DNA from: Muntiacus reevesi
Taxonomy: Eukaryota; Chordata; Mammalia; Artiodactyla; Cervidae
Direction of reading: 5' to 3'
Assembly (NCBI RefSeq): GCF_963930625.1
Contig: NC_089249.1
Coordinates: 187,138,275-187,202,274, forward strand
DNA: 64,000 bases
Shown here piece after piece: positions 24,130 to 35,578 of the stretch. A program made the translations under genes and the position numbers. The notes beneath the pieces are model-generated. The model was not told where the DNA came from. It saw nothing but the letters and a program-made list of their open reading frames with translations, and made no database searches. How positions within the stretch are numbered: position 1 is the stretch's first letter; each line of letters begins with the position of its first letter.

Positions 24130-25045
24130 GGATAGTACGTCAAGGCTGTATATTGTCACCCTGCTTATGAAGTTATATAGAGAGTACATCATGAGAAATG
24201 CTGGGCTGGAAGAAGCACAAGCTGGAATCAAGATTACCCAGAGAAATATCAATAACCTCAGATATGCAGATGACACCACCCTTATGGCAGAAAGTGAAGA
24301 GGAACCAAAGAGCCTCTTGATGAAAGTGAAAGAGGAGAGTGAAAAAGTTGGCTTAAAGCTCAACATTCAGAAAACTAAGAACATGGCATCCAGTCTCATC
24401 ACTTCATGGGAAATAGGTGGTGAAAGAGTGGCTGACTTTATTTTTTTGGGCTCCAAAATCACTGCAGATGGTGACTGCAGCCATGAAATTAAAAGATGCT
24501 TACTCCTTGGAAGGAAAGTTATGACCAACCTAGACAGCATATTGAAAAGCAGAGACATTACTTTGTCAACAAAGGTCCATCTAATCAAGGCTATGATTTT
24601 TCTAGTGGTCATGTATGGATGTGAGAGTTGGACTGTGAAGAAAGTTGAGCACCGAAGAATTGATGTTTTTGAAATATGGTGTTGGAGAGGACTCTTGAGA
24701 GTCCCTTGGACTGCAAGGAGATCCAACCAGTCCACCCTAAAGGAAATCAGTCCTGAATATTCATTGGAAGGACTGAAGCTGAAGCTGAAAGTCCAATACT
24801 TTGGCCACCTGATGCAAAGAGTTGACTCATTTGAAAAGACCCTGATGTTGGGAAAGATTGAGGGCACGAGGAGAAGGGGACGACAGAGGACGAGATGGTT
24901 GGATGGCATCACCGACTCAATGGACAAGGGTTTGGGTGGAGCTCGGGAGTTGGTGATGGACAGGGAGGCCTGGCGTGCTGTGGTTCATGGGGTTGCAAAG
25001 AGTCAGACATGACTGAGTGACTGAACTGAACTGAACTGAAACTAG
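24130..25045 (+). mobile_element. BovB (RTE-clade) LINE, 5'-truncated, with 281-codon open RT/C-terminal frame
   Basis: The open stretch 24167-25012 encodes the end of the BovB reverse transcriptase: YADD catalytic box (NLRYADDTTLMAES), then the C-terminal part with GCESWTVKK, LLRVPWTARRSNQ and RTRWLDGITDSMD. It ends at the BovB terminus with ACTGAGTGACTGAACTGAA and a (CTGAA)n tail. A full BovB ORF is about 1000 codons, and the endonuclease and most of RT are missing, so it cannot move. BovB is the classic horizontally transferred LINE of ruminants and squamates. No function for the host is implied. Confidence 0.93.
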
Positions 25046-26049
25046 GTTAAAATGAAGAGTTTCAAAAAACTGTCATGAGCAAAACTGAATGAAGAATCAG
25101 ACTAATTGAAATGTGATATAAAATAGCAATAATTTAATGCATGAACATGTGAAGATATTTAATGCAGCAAAAGCCTGATAGAAGAGAATATAATGCATAA
25201 TATACCAAGGACTTCCTGGCACATAATGGATGTTCCATTATTTATTTTTGAATGATCAGGAATTAAGTCATAATAGTTTTGAACATTTAGCAAATGGCAA
25301 GGTCGTGTTTCCATTTAGTGGCAAAAGATTATATTGTCAAGTAAAATCTGGCCTGAAGCTAATTCATGTTGATGTTTAATAGAAACCAAAGCAATACTGT
25401 AAAGCAACTACCTTTTAATTAAAAGTAAAAAAAATAATTAAAAAAATACTTACCCAAAAATAAAGATCAGTCATGAATGACTATTTATCTGAAAGAATAT
25501 GAATTTAGTGTTCTAGCTCACTCATCTTACAAAAATTGAGGTATTTCAATGTTAGTGTAAAGTGACCAGCACATTTCAGATGAACATTCTAGAAAACTAT
25601 ATATAAAATTTACATGTGGCAAAATGAAAACCAAAAAACTCAGAAGTTGGAAGATAGATATTTTGAAATAAAATAGATATTTTATCATGAAAATGTCCTC
25701 CAAAAGTCAATTGAGAAATAATCATCCATAAAGTTTTTTGAAATGCTGATAACTGGAGAAAACTTGGCAAATGATATATGACATAGTAATAATAGGCAAG
25801 TCAAAATGAGGATCAAATACGTAAAGTTTGCTGAAGCTGAGCCATAGTTTATGAAAACAAAAAATGTCTTTCATACTCATTAGCCTGAAATATAAGTGTA
25901 AAGACCTGTCACACTGCTTGGGGTTTGAACTTTTAAACCAGTAGCAAAAGCAGTGTTGTTAATTTTGCTGCCAGAAAAGTAAAGTCTTACAAATTTGGGA
26001 AGCAATCTGAAGACAGCTATAAATGTTATCATGCAGATATTCTCTAACT

Positions 26050-26245
26050 CAAGTTTTCTGAGTCTCAACACTACTGACATTCCCAGTCAGAGCAGTCTCT
26101 GTTGCTCTATTTGTCCTATGCATTGAAAGATGTTGAGAGCCTCCATGGCCTCCACCCAGCCTTCTCCAGTGTCAAGATGTTCCTGAACATTGCTAAGAAT
26201 CTTCTGTATGGGAAAAATCCTTCTTGATTTGAACCACAGTTTGAA
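26050..26245. repeat. Ancient interspersed repeat, probable hAT-type MITE
   Basis: Paralogous copy of the repeat at 14085-14275, sharing TCCTATGCATTGAAAGATG and the GATTTGAACCAC end. Confidence 0.45.
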
Positions 26246-26498
26246 CTTAAAATCCTAACATATTTCTGTGACATGAATGAAATAGCACTTTAATGATAAA
26301 GAGTATGAAAGGCCATTCATCAAAAGTGTGAGTAGCATAGACACATTGTGAAGTATTACCTAGCCACTGACACAAATACTTTAATTAATTAATCATGCAA
26401 ACAAACAGACACAGCGATCTCTTGCCTCTGGGCTGAGTTGAACTGGCTTCTTTTCTTTCTCACCTTCTCATGTACCACCATCTAGATTGGAGACTCAC

Positions 26499-26800
26499 CT
26501 GGATGGGGGAGCTCTGGGAGGGAGGTCTCCGAGGGGGAGTCTGAATTCTTCTCTGGAAGGCTAATGATGGAGACAAAGGCTCTAGCCCCAGACAAAACAG
26601 CAGGAAGGGATGAAGCTACAGCCCACCCCCAACCCCAATCAGGATTAGGACTCCAAACAAAGGAAATAAAGGGCCCATCCAGCTCAAGATTAGACACACT
26701 GAGAGACTGCAGATGTCAGTGTTTATAGGTCCCTCTATCTGCTCATTAGGCACATTTCTTGTTATTTCAAACTCTAAGCACATAATTCCCCTGTGGAAAC
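26499..26800 (-). promoter_or_regulatory. Inferred promoter and 5' untranslated exon 1 of OR unit 2
   Basis: Same arrangement as unit 1: EBF-like near-palindrome (26786-26799), TAATGAG (26742-26748), TATA-like CTATAAAC (26721-26728), exon 1 of roughly 190 nt, and donor CAG|GTGAGT (exon end 26499). The TATA core is weaker than in units 1 and 5. Confidence 0.55.
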
Positions 26801-27989
26801 CTGTTCAGGAAGGAAGGAAATTTTTCCTAATGATTGTCTATTCACAAGGGATCAGGGGGGAAGTCAAGAGAACCCATTTTTTTTTACTTGTTTTTTTCAC
26901 TACTTCTCCATAAAATTTCCTGCCTTTCAGATCTCTAAATCTCCTAGAACCTTGTTTCAACCCTGAGTTAAATTTTCTCCAAGTCTAAGACTGAGTATCT
27001 GGATTAGGTCTTTAGTCTCTCCAAAGTTTTGATTTATGATGGGGATACAGACTCTAAATCTCCAGGAAAATTCTATTCATTTTTTCAATAAGGGGAAGAA
27101 CTGAATTCTTTTGTTAATCAACCTTGGGGCACTATGTATGTTGTCTTCATGACACTTTTGCCATAACATTTAGGAACTTCATACTTACATCTCTAGTTCT
27201 GAGCTTTCATGTAATTCTCCATTAAAAAATATTTGTTGATTATAGTAAATATACTTGGATCTTTTGTGCTAAAGCTTGATCTTAGTGCCTGATAAGAATT
27301 GCTTGATTGAATATTTACAAATGTCTCATTTCTGAGGAAGTACATTTAAGAACTCCATTCTCCACTGTAGAAATGGAGCTTGGAGGAGTTTATTGATCCA
27401 GCCGAATTTAATATCTGAGCATTTGATGGTCCTTAAATGTAAACCTGTCAGGGTGTGTCTAGTTTCCAAACTGTACACCAGTAGTTCTGAGGATTTTCCC
27501 CTGGGATATTTGACAACATCTGAAGTGATGCTGCCAAACATCTAAAATCTGTGGGAGAGCATCCCCGGAATAGTATGCTTTCTCAAATGGCAACAATAAG
27601 GGGTAGCAAAGTTATTCTAAGTCAGTTCTTTTCTAACTTCATTGTAGCTACAAATCAACCACAATCCTACTACAAATTCAGAATCTGATTCAGCAGGTCC
27701 TGGTGGGTCCAAGGACTGCATTTCTAACAAGCTGCTGGGTGATGCTGACTCTGTAGGGCCTGGTCTGTGGACCATTCTTTGAGTAACAAGGCTGTGATCC
27801 TGTGATACAATTAGTTGTAGATAGTTTTAGGTCTTCTGCCCCAAGATGTGTCTTTGCATTTAATTTTGAAGAAATAGTGCATTCACTGGTTTCAGAGTCT
27901 GTGGTTAATTCTGTGTGTTTCTTTTACAGAAAAGTTTTTGAATGACACAAAATGATACACTTACAAAAAGACTGTGTAGTTGGCAGAAT
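26801..27989. other. Upstream flank of OR unit 2 and intergenic DNA
   Basis: To about 27130 this is unit flank (matches 14801-15135). Beyond that no gene is seen, except for an old DNA-transposon remnant at 27640-27790. Confidence 0.5.
27640..27790. repeat. MER5A-like hAT-Charlie MITE remnant
   Basis: Shows the MER5A series GATTCAGCAGGTCCTGG, GCATTTCTAACAAGCTGCTG, GGTGATGCTGACTC and CTTTGAGTAACAAGG. A more diverged relative is at 62290-62440. Confidence 0.7.
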
Positions 27990-28199
27990 GTTGTTTAGTG
28001 GCTAAGTCATGTCAACTCTTTGCAACCCCATGAACTGCAGCAGGCCAGGCTCCACTGTCCTTGGGTTTTCTCCCAGGCAAGAATATTGGAGTGCATTGCC
28101 ATTTCCTCCTCTAGGGGATCTTTCTGACCCAGGGATGGAAGCTGTGTCTCCCGCTTGTCAGGTAGATTCTTTACTGAGCTGAGCCACCTGGGAAGCCCA
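27990..28199 (-). repeat. Bov-tA SINE
   Basis: Full-length reverse copy, from GTTGTTTAGTGGCTAAGTCA to the complement of the head GAGCCACCTGGGAAGCCC. Confidence 0.85.
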
Positions 28200-28495
28200 A
28201 TCAGCATAATAAACCTAACTAATATGTGTCACATTACAACTGACTGCCTTCACCCAGTTTGCCCAACTAACCCCAATCCCCTTCCTCTCTGATTACCATC
28301 AATCTGTTCTCTGCATCTATAAGTTTTGGTTCATTTCTTTATTTATTTTGTTTTTTAGATTTCATGTGCAAGTGAAATCATACTTGTATTTATCTTTGTC
28401 TGGCTTATTTAGTATGGCATAATACTTGGAAGCTCCATCCACATTGTCACAAATGCCCAGATTTTTATTTTTTATGGCTGAGTAGTATGCCATTG

Positions 28496-28762
28496 CAGAG
28501 AAGGCAATGGCACCCCACTCCAGTACTCTTGCCTGTGGAAAATCCCATGAACGGGGGAGCCTGGTAGGCTGCAGTCCATGGGGTCGCAAAGAGTTGGGCA
28601 TGACTGAGCGACTTCACTTTCATGCATTGGAGAAGGAAATGGCAACCCACTCCAGTATTCTTGCCTGGAGAATCCCAGGGACTGAGGAGTCTGGTGGCTG
28701 CCATCTATGGGGTCACACAGAGTCAGACACGACTGAAGCTACTTAGCAGCAGCAGCAGCAGC
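28496..28762 (+). repeat. BOV-A2 SINE
   Basis: Dimeric Bov-A copy with a (CAG)n tail and a perfect 12-bp target duplication AGTATGCCATTG at 28484-28495 and 28763-28774. Confidence 0.93.
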
Positions 28763-28774
28763 AGTATGCCATTG

Positions 28775-28775
28775 T

Positions 28776-28815
<40 letters not shown>

Positions 28816-28871
28816 ATATATATATGTATATATATATATATGTATATATATATGTATATATATATATATAT
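28775..28871. repeat. (TG)n(TA)n compound microsatellite
   Basis: About 15 TG units followed by about 35 TA-rich units with interspersed TG. Likely length-polymorphic. Confidence 0.95.
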
Positions 28872-29379
28872 CACATCATTATCCATTAATCCATCTATGG
28901 ACATGAAGGTAGCTTTCACGTTTTGGTCAATGTAAATAATGCTGCAATGAACATAGGGTTGCATATATCTTTTCAAATTACTGCTCTCATTTTATTCAGA
29001 GGAATATCCAGAAGTTGAATAGCTAGATAATACAGTAGTTCTATTTATAATTTTTGAGGAATCTCCATACTGCTCTCCATAATGGCTGTACACATTCACA
29101 TTTCTACCAACAGTGCACTAGGGTTTCCTTTTCTCCACATCCTCACCAACATTTGTTATTTCTCCTTTTTCATTTTTTAAGAAGCTTTAAAAAACTAGCT
29201 TTATTAAGGTATGGTTAATATTTATAATCATAAGATATTTGAAGTGTACATCATGATTTGATTTATGTATACTTTGTGAAAGGATTTCTCCTTTAACTTA
29301 CACACCCATTACTTTACACACTTATCTTGCTTTTTGTGTGTGTGTATGCGTGAGAACATTTAAGTTATACTCTCCTCAG

Positions 29380-30015
29380 TTCAGTTCAGTTGCTCAGTTG
29401 TGTCTGATTCTATGCTACTCCATGGACTGCAGCACGCCAGGCCTCCCTGTCTATCACCAACTCCCACAGTTTACTCAAACTCATGTCTGTTAAGTCAGTG
29501 ATGCCATCCAACCATCTCATCCTCTGTCATCCCCTTCTCTTCCCACCTTCAATCTTTCCCAGTGTCAGGGTCTTTTCAAATGAGTCAGCTCTTTGCATCA
29601 GGTGGCCAAAGTATTGTAGTTTCAACTTCAACATCAGTCCTTCCAATGAAGGAATGATTTCCTTTAGGATGGACTGGTTGGATCTCCTTGCAGTCCAAGG
29701 GACTCTCAGTTAAAAAGCCTCAATTCTTCGCTGCTCAGCTTTCTTTATAGTCCAACTCTCACAACCATACATGACTACTGGAAAAACCATAGGTTTGACT
29801 AGACAGACCTTTCTTGGCAAAGTAATGTCTCTGTTTTTTAATATGCTGTCTAGGTTGGTTATAACTTTCCTTCCAAGGAGTAAGCATCTTTTAATTTCAT
29901 GGCTGCAGTCACCATCTGCAGGGATTTTGGAGCCCCCCAAAATAAAGTCTGCTACTCTTTCCACTGTTTCCCCATCTATTTGCCATGAAGTGATGGCAAA
30001 TACTCTACTGTCTTA
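29380..30015 (-). mobile_element. BovB LINE 3'-end fragment
   Basis: Reverse complement of the BovB C-terminal region and terminus. It starts at CAGTTCAGTTCAGTTGCTCAG and shows the antisense of the WTARRSNQ segment near 29680-29700. Part of the frame (29710-29964) is still open. Inserted in an older L1. Confidence 0.9.
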
Positions 30016-30065
30016 GTAAAGTTCACTTGTACAATGCAGTGTTGTCAACAGTAGTCACCATGATT

Positions 30066-30118
30066 TATTTGGTTGGTCAAAAATTTCATTTGGGTTTTCT
30101 GTACGATGTTATGGGATG
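30066..30118. repeat. Mariner-like terminal fragment
   Basis: TTGGTTGGTCAAAAATTTCA followed by TTTGGGTTTTCTGTACGATG resembles the terminal region of ruminant mariner elements. Only about 50 bp is present, so the family call is tentative. Confidence 0.45.
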
Positions 30119-30167
30119 TCTGTGTGTGTGTGTGCATGTGCGTGTGTATATATATAAATTTAGATTA

Positions 30168-30276
30168 ATATTTGACTATCCAGATGAATGGAAAAAGAAG
30201 ATATGGTACATATATGCAATGGAATATAGCTGAGCTATAAAAAGGAAAGCATTGACTCAGTTGTAGTGGGGTGGAT
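30168..30276 (+). mobile_element. L1 3'-end fragment, left part (split by the provirus)
   Basis: Matches L1 ORF2-end sequence (ACCCAGATGAATGG-type, TGGTACATATATGCAATGGA). It resumes at 36015 on the far side of the provirus, sharing the 6-bp target duplication GTGGAT. Confidence 0.85.
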
Positions 30277-30716
30277 TGCCGGACCAGTCGGGAGATTTCA
30301 GCGAGCAACACGACGCGTTCCTTTAGGCTAAGAAATAAAGACACAGGACAGATGGGGTCGAGAGGATCGCTGCAGTCAACGATGCTCCTTTATTTTTCTA
30401 AGCTTCATTTATACTTAAACCAAGAAGGAGGCATCCCAAGGAAAATTCTTCCCCATGTACATCATCTTAAGATAACAATAATTAGAACCCTCACTAGGCG
30501 CCAGAGCACAGGAATGGCATCCTGATTTAGATTAGGGGTAATCGTAAAAAGGCTATCTGTCTGCGTCTTGTGTGCATTCAAGGCTTACTAGTGTTGTGTT
30601 TATCTTTGGATAGTAAATTCAGAGGGGTGGCGGGACAGAGAGCTATGTCCTTGAACAGACCCTTGATAATCAATCAAGGCAGCCCCCAGAGTCAGCTCTT
30701 TCAAGCCGCTCCCCGC
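30277..30716 (-). repeat. 3' LTR of the provirus
   Basis: 440 bp, about 98% identical to 35579-36014. The minus strand carries AATAAA-type polyadenylation words. It has a 4-bp block (ATCA) that is absent from the other LTR near its U3 end. Confidence 0.95.
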
Positions 30717-30731
30717 AGCTCCCCCTCTTTT
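30717..30731 (-). other. Polypurine tract of the provirus
   Basis: Minus strand AAAAGAGGGGGAGC directly abuts the 3' LTR, the standard primer for plus-strand DNA synthesis. Confidence 0.85.
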
Positions 30732-32562
30732 ATTTAGTAAAAGGGCACGCCTGATTCTTTTGGCATAAGTAATTACTGTGTAGGACAGCCTTGATGTCCC
30801 ACAACTCTGTAATGAATTTCTTTATGATACAAGGAGCAATGCACACAAAAAGCGCAAACACTAGGAGCACAGCCACGACCCCTGAAAAAAGATGCCAAAG
30901 TGAGGTAATCGAGGGAAAATTGGAAAACAAACTGTTAACAAACTCTTCAGCATTTTTTGCCAAATCCATACTAGCCCAAGGAGCATTTTTTATATCAAGA
31001 ATTTCCTGATGAAGTTGTAATAGATCTAAGGAAATGTTTTCATTATACCAAATACCATCTAAATGTAATTTTATCTTATTCCAAGGGGTCTCAGTATTAT
31101 TATAAATTTTTGGAGTTACACAAATCTAACGATAATTAGCATGACATCTAATTTTTCTTCTCAGCTTTAACCCTTGCATTTTTTCTCTCAAAAATCTTAC
31201 TGCATCATAGAGCGCATTTAGCCTATCTTCTAATTTTCTATCTATATCTTCTTGAACTCTTAAAGCTTTTGAAGTGTTCTTTGCCAAATCATCTACAATA
31301 TTAGCAGTATGCACAGATTGAGCTAAAGATACAGAAGCAGTAGTAGCAGAAGCAATCAAAGTTATTAGTGTTACTACTCCCAGAATTATTAATCCTATCC
31401 CCCTTCGTGGCCTAGCAAGGGTTGTACGCACTCTTTTCCATAGTTCAAGCCCTGATTCTTCATACCAAGGTTCAGTAAGGTTCACAGGCATCATGACGAA
31501 GGGCGGTTGTTTGACTATCAAAGCCCCAGAATTATTTTCCATACCTCTTATACAATTAGTCAGGGTACAATTAAAACAATGAATATAATATTGACTATTT
31601 TTCTTAGTAAGATTTACAGAACCAGCAATAATCATAAATGGATAAGGTACACAGGCCCGAGGATATCACCAGGTTGCATTCCAAAAAAGTCCACCTTTAA
31701 CCTTTTTTCCAGTCTGCAGGAAGGATCCGCTTGTTTCAAAAGCGGCCAGCAACTTCCAGACTTCAGTTTGATAAACAAGGGTGCCGCCAAGATTCCAAAT
31801 TCTCGCTGCAAACTGTCTGTTACTTTCCTTTCCGGGGTTTCTCTCTGAGTCTGGCGACCAGTCCCACAGTGAGTGCGTGCTGTCAGGAATAGAATACACC
31901 GTAGCAGTCTCATTCCGGCAGAGTTTCCATGGCACCGCTATATGTTTCCCTTTTTGCCCCAGGCCACAGAATGGGATATCCTGGGGTCCTGTTCCATTGC
32001 GTCGCTGTGCATGCCCTGTGAGCTTGGTCACACCAGGAATATCCACACTCCAGCCAGTGCTGTAATCAGAATATCCAACATCTGTAACAGTGAGACAACC
32101 TGAAACATTATGATTTCGGAAAAAGCACATTGGTAATTGTGAAGAGGATCCAGTATAAGAAATGTTGGCATTCTGCGGAAAAATATGTTTATCAGAAGAC
32201 CCCCCCAAAAGTATTGTGTCATTCACATACACAGGAACAGAACTCATTTCCCATCCAACAGGCTGCAAAAGAGGGGGATCAGGAACATATGCCCAGAAGA
32301 CATCAGCATTCATGGAACTTATCTGGTTTAAAAGGAGTAGTAAAGAAATTAATATACTAGTAGGAGAGGCGGGGTAAGGGTTTGGAGCATTCTCATACGC
32401 CATCTGTAACAGGGCCTGTATCTGCTGAGCTGTCGGCAGCGGGACTGTCTCCTGGATTGTGAGCTGTCTCACTCGCTCCACCAGTGATCTCCTCCGCTGT
32501 GCGTACCAGCCTTTCCGGGAGCCAGCGTGGTGCTTCGGCATTCTGCGGGAAAACACAAACAT
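30730..32562 (-). pseudogene. env: Provirus env, full-length frame with two in-frame stops
   Basis: One continuous frame of 611 codons encodes the surface (SU) and transmembrane (TM) envelope subunits, broken only by TGA at 31666-31668 (near the end of SU) and TAG at 31126-31128 (in the TM ectodomain). The likely initiator is the ATG at 32541 or 32562. A long leader follows, with an arginine-rich stretch (QRRRS) before a hydrophobic signal core (ILISLLLLL), as in betaretroviral Env leaders. A basic cleavage-type site (RPRRG, about 31405) precedes a hydrophobic fusion-peptide-like segment. A heptad-rich region follows, and a membrane anchor lies at about 30840-30890. Its 5' end overlaps the pol end by about 150-170 nt. 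No functional envelope is encoded. Confidence 0.9.
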
Positions 32563-34830
32563 GACCTCTCCCCCATGTTAGAACTGGATCCAGCCCATGC
32601 CATCTGCCTTCCAGCGGGTCTTTCCACCTGACTAATGGCCGAGCCTTTTTATTGTCATAGTGCCAAAAACGTTGAGCTGCTGATTTGCCATCCCGGTCAA
32701 GACTTAGAAAATTCAAAATGAATAAGGCATGGCTGAGGAGATTGTTAGGAGTAATAGTATATAAATTTCCCCTTTTTAATTTTTTCAATTGGTGCTGAAG
32801 GGTTTGATGTGCCCGCTCAACAATTTCTTGGCCCTGTGGATTATATGGAATACCAGTCTTATGCACAATTTGTAATTGGGCACAGAAGGCTTGAAAATTG
32901 CGACCAGTATATCCAGGGCCATTGTCTGTTTTGATGCATTTAGGCAGGCCCATAGCAGAAAAGCTCCGTAAGCAATGCTGAATACAATGCTTACTAGCCT
33001 CTCCAGGTTGAAGTGTGGCCATGAGGAAACCAGAAAAAGTATCAACAGTAACATGCACATATTTCAATTTTCCAAAATCAGAAATATGTGTAACATCCAT
33101 TTGCCACAAATCGTTGGGGAGTAAACCCCGAGGATTGACTCCATAAGTGGGAAGAACAAAAAACTGCGGGCAGGTAGAACAAGTTTTTACAATGTGACGA
33201 GCGGCCTCTCGGGAAATTTCAAATTGCAGCCGTAAAGAATTGCTATTTTGATGGTGTATTGCATGAGAGGCCTGTGCCGCAGAGATAGGGGTTAAGGAAG
33301 AATAACATACCATACGGGTGGCTTCATCTGTCAGAGCATTCTCGGCTGTTAAAGGCCCAGGAAGGGCAGTGTGAGCGCGTATGTGCCCAAAAAAGCAAGG
33401 ATGAGTTCGGGCTCGAATGAGATTCTGAATTTTCAAAAACAAGGTTTGAATAGAGGGCTTTGCAGCTCCAATGAGGGGTACTGTTTCAATGACTGAGAGA
33501 GCTCTGCCAACATAATGACTGTCAGAGTATAAATTAAAAGTTTGAGGAACACGTTGCAGAGCCTGGAGTACTGCAAAAAGTTCTACTTCTTGAGCTGATG
33601 AATATGAGGTTTGACAATAATAAGATTCATTTTTAATCACCAAACTGGCCATGCCATTGGAAGATCCATCAGTAAAGACAGTTGTCCCCTTTTCCAGAGG
33701 GCATTGCTGCACGACTTTTGGAAAAATAAACTGATGCAGCTGTGCAAATTGTAACAATTTATTAGCAGGATAATGTTGTTTAATCTCCCCTGCATACTGT
33801 GCAAGCGCAATTGCCCAATCATCAGAAAATTGAGAAAGCCATAACTGTTGTTCAGTTGAAAAAGGGATACAGATAAAGTGGGGATCCCTTTCTAAATAAG
33901 TAACGGATTTCTGTCTGCCTTTGGCTATTACTTTAGCTACAAGAACATGATAAGGACTTAACACCCGTAGAGGAGAAACTGGCAAGTAAATCTACCTTAG
34001 AGGGTTATCTTGAAACAGGACACCTGTAGGTGAATGTTCTGAGGCAAGAATATAAAGTCCCCAAGGCCTTTCATAGTCACAGTAACTGGAATGCTGCTGT
34101 GATAAGGCAGTTTCCACTTTCTGAAGAGCTCGCTCTCCAGCTTTTGTAAGGCTGCGTGGGGAGGTAGGATTATTATCTCTCTTTAAGACATCAAGAAGAG
34201 GCTTTAATTCATATGTTGCAAGATGTAAATAGGGCCTAATCCAATTAATGTCCCCGAGCAACTTTTTTTTTTTTTTTTCCCCGAGCAACTTTTGAAAATC
34301 ATTAAGTGTTTTTAGATTATCTCTTCGCAAAGCAATGGGCTGAACTCCAAATGTCTCCCTTTCTAAACGAAAGCCAAGATAGGAATAAGGAGGAAAGGTT
34401 TGCACCTTTTCTTTGGCTATTATAAGCCCTGCAGCCTTCAAAGTTGGTTCCATGAAGGCATAAGCTGCTAACAGATGTTTTTCATCAAAATGTGCCAGCA
34501 GTATATCATCCATGTAATGCAAAATGTAAACATCAGAGTATTTTACTCGAGTCTCTTCTAATGCTGCTGCAACAAATTTTTGACATAAAGTCGGACTATT
34601 AGCCATACCTTGAGGCAAAACTTTTCATTGATAGTGGGGCATTGGTTGAGAGAAATTAACAGATGGAACACTAAAGGCAAATCGAGGACAGTCTTGAGGT
34701 GCCAAGGGAATAGTATAAAAACAATCTTTTAGGTCTATGATTATTATATGAGCATTTCTTGGAATAGCCATGGGGGAAGGTAAGCCAGGTTGTAATTCTC
34801 TCATGACTTCCATAGTTTCATTAACCTTTG
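32393..34830 (-). pseudogene. pol: Provirus pol (partial RT, RNase H, integrase), two in-frame stops
   Basis: One frame runs from the RT palm/fingers to the integrase C-terminus. RT has LPSPMAIP and the catalytic YMDD (about 34510-34525). RNase H shows TDGSS (about 33665) and SDSHYV (about 33505). Integrase carries a D,D-35-E set: DVTHIS (about 33090), TDNGPGY (about 32915) and the glutamate of QEIVERAH (about 32815). Stops are TGA at 34625-34627 and TAG at 33992-33994. The RT N-terminus and the protease are deleted. An in-frame 27-bp duplication with a T-run (34252-34293) adds lysines to RT. 32393-33985 is a 530-codon open stretch. Inactive as it stands. Confidence 0.92.
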
Positions 34831-35445
34831 ATTTACAATCTTTTGCCCAGTGTCTTCCTTTATTGTTATTAATAATTGCTGCATGAGTGCCTCCAGACTC
34901 TTTGTCGGAGGGGCAGCTGCTGTCTGCACATTTGAATCATCAGTTACAAGTAATTCCCAATGATCATCCTTAATGTAAGCAGCTGCCTGTTTCTCTAAAT
35001 TTTCATCATTTTTTGGAGTCAACGTTCTCTCATTTTCTTTCAAAGTTTTGGCAGATTTTAATTCAAAGGTTGTGGGTCTTTTTCCTTTAGGAGTAGCATA
35101 AACTTTAGGAGTAGCATAAATTGGATCTTCAGGTGAGAGCATGTTTTTTAATTTACTCCCTTCCTCATGTTCAAAATCAAGGCAGTCTCTATTTAAAGAC
35201 CATAATGAAAATGTCTCCACAGGAACCTTATTAGGTCCATGGAGAGTATAATATGTTTGAATCTGTTTCCCTATCTTTTTCCATATCTCTAAACTCATAG
35301 TCCCTTCCTGTGGAAACCAGGGACATAGTTCCTCAACAAAACTAAGAAAAGTCTGCAATTTTGTTTTAGTAACCTGCATTCCCCGATGCTTTAACATTAT
35401 CTGTAACATATGCACAAACAACTGACGACTATGATCTTGCCCCAT
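34801..35445 (-). pseudogene. gag: Provirus gag remnant (matrix region and a nucleocapsid scrap)
   Basis: Opens with MGQDHSRQ, a myristoylation-type N-terminus, and reads as a betaretroviral matrix domain for roughly 100 residues, then a charged spacer. A small tandem repeat (YATPK twice, about 35090-35125) lies within it. At about 34825-34860 another frame shows the end of a CCHC zinc knuckle (HWAKDC), which is then joined directly to RT sequence. Capsid, most of nucleocapsid and protease are therefore missing. The last ~20 codons of the open frame are out-of-frame read-through. Confidence 0.85.
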
Positions 35446-35558
35446 AGTTTATACTCTCGACAATAAACCTTTTTACCCCACAATATTTAAGCAAATATCC
35501 TTTTACTTACTTACTACAAAATTTCCAACGGGTAGCGGCCAAGAGGAACTTTTGACGA

Positions 35559-35576
35559 GCCCCACGTTGGGCGCCA
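35559..35576 (-). other. Primer binding site, tRNA-Lys1,2 type
   Basis: Minus strand TGGCGCCCAACGTGGGGC lies 2 nt inside the 5' LTR. It is complementary to the 3' end of tRNA-Lys1,2, as used by several betaretroviruses. Confidence 0.93.
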
Positions 35577-35578
35577 CT

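Larger units (their letters stand above)
21630..26498 (-). other. Inferred intron of OR unit 2
   Basis: Lies between the coding exon and the donor at 26493-26498. It contains SINEs and the long BovB copy. Its remaining DNA is paralogous to the unit 1 intron. The stretches 23010-24120 and 25050-25840 hold no gene that I can see, only a GA-rich run near 23305-23340 and an L1 tail near 25355-25450. Confidence 0.5.
28230..29380 (-). mobile_element. Old L1 fragment(s), interrupted by a SINE and microsatellite
   Basis: Reverse complement of old mammalian L1 3' sequence at 28230-28483 and 28875-29180, followed by further L1 3' UTR-like DNA to 29378 that continues beyond the BovB at about 30016-30065. 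Confidence 0.65.

Noticed and set aside
28622..28976. ORFs with VCVCVC/YIYIYI or THTHTH runs (also 50798-51205)
   Set aside because: Translations of (TG)n, (TA)n and (CA)n microsatellites.
30271..30525. Twin plus-strand ORFs at 30271-30525 and 35552-35776
   Set aside because: They are the same LTR read antisense. Their near identity reflects LTR duplication, not a conserved protein.
31781..32377. Overlapping plus-strand ORFs inside the env region
   Set aside because: Antisense to a well-supported env frame, with no family resemblance.
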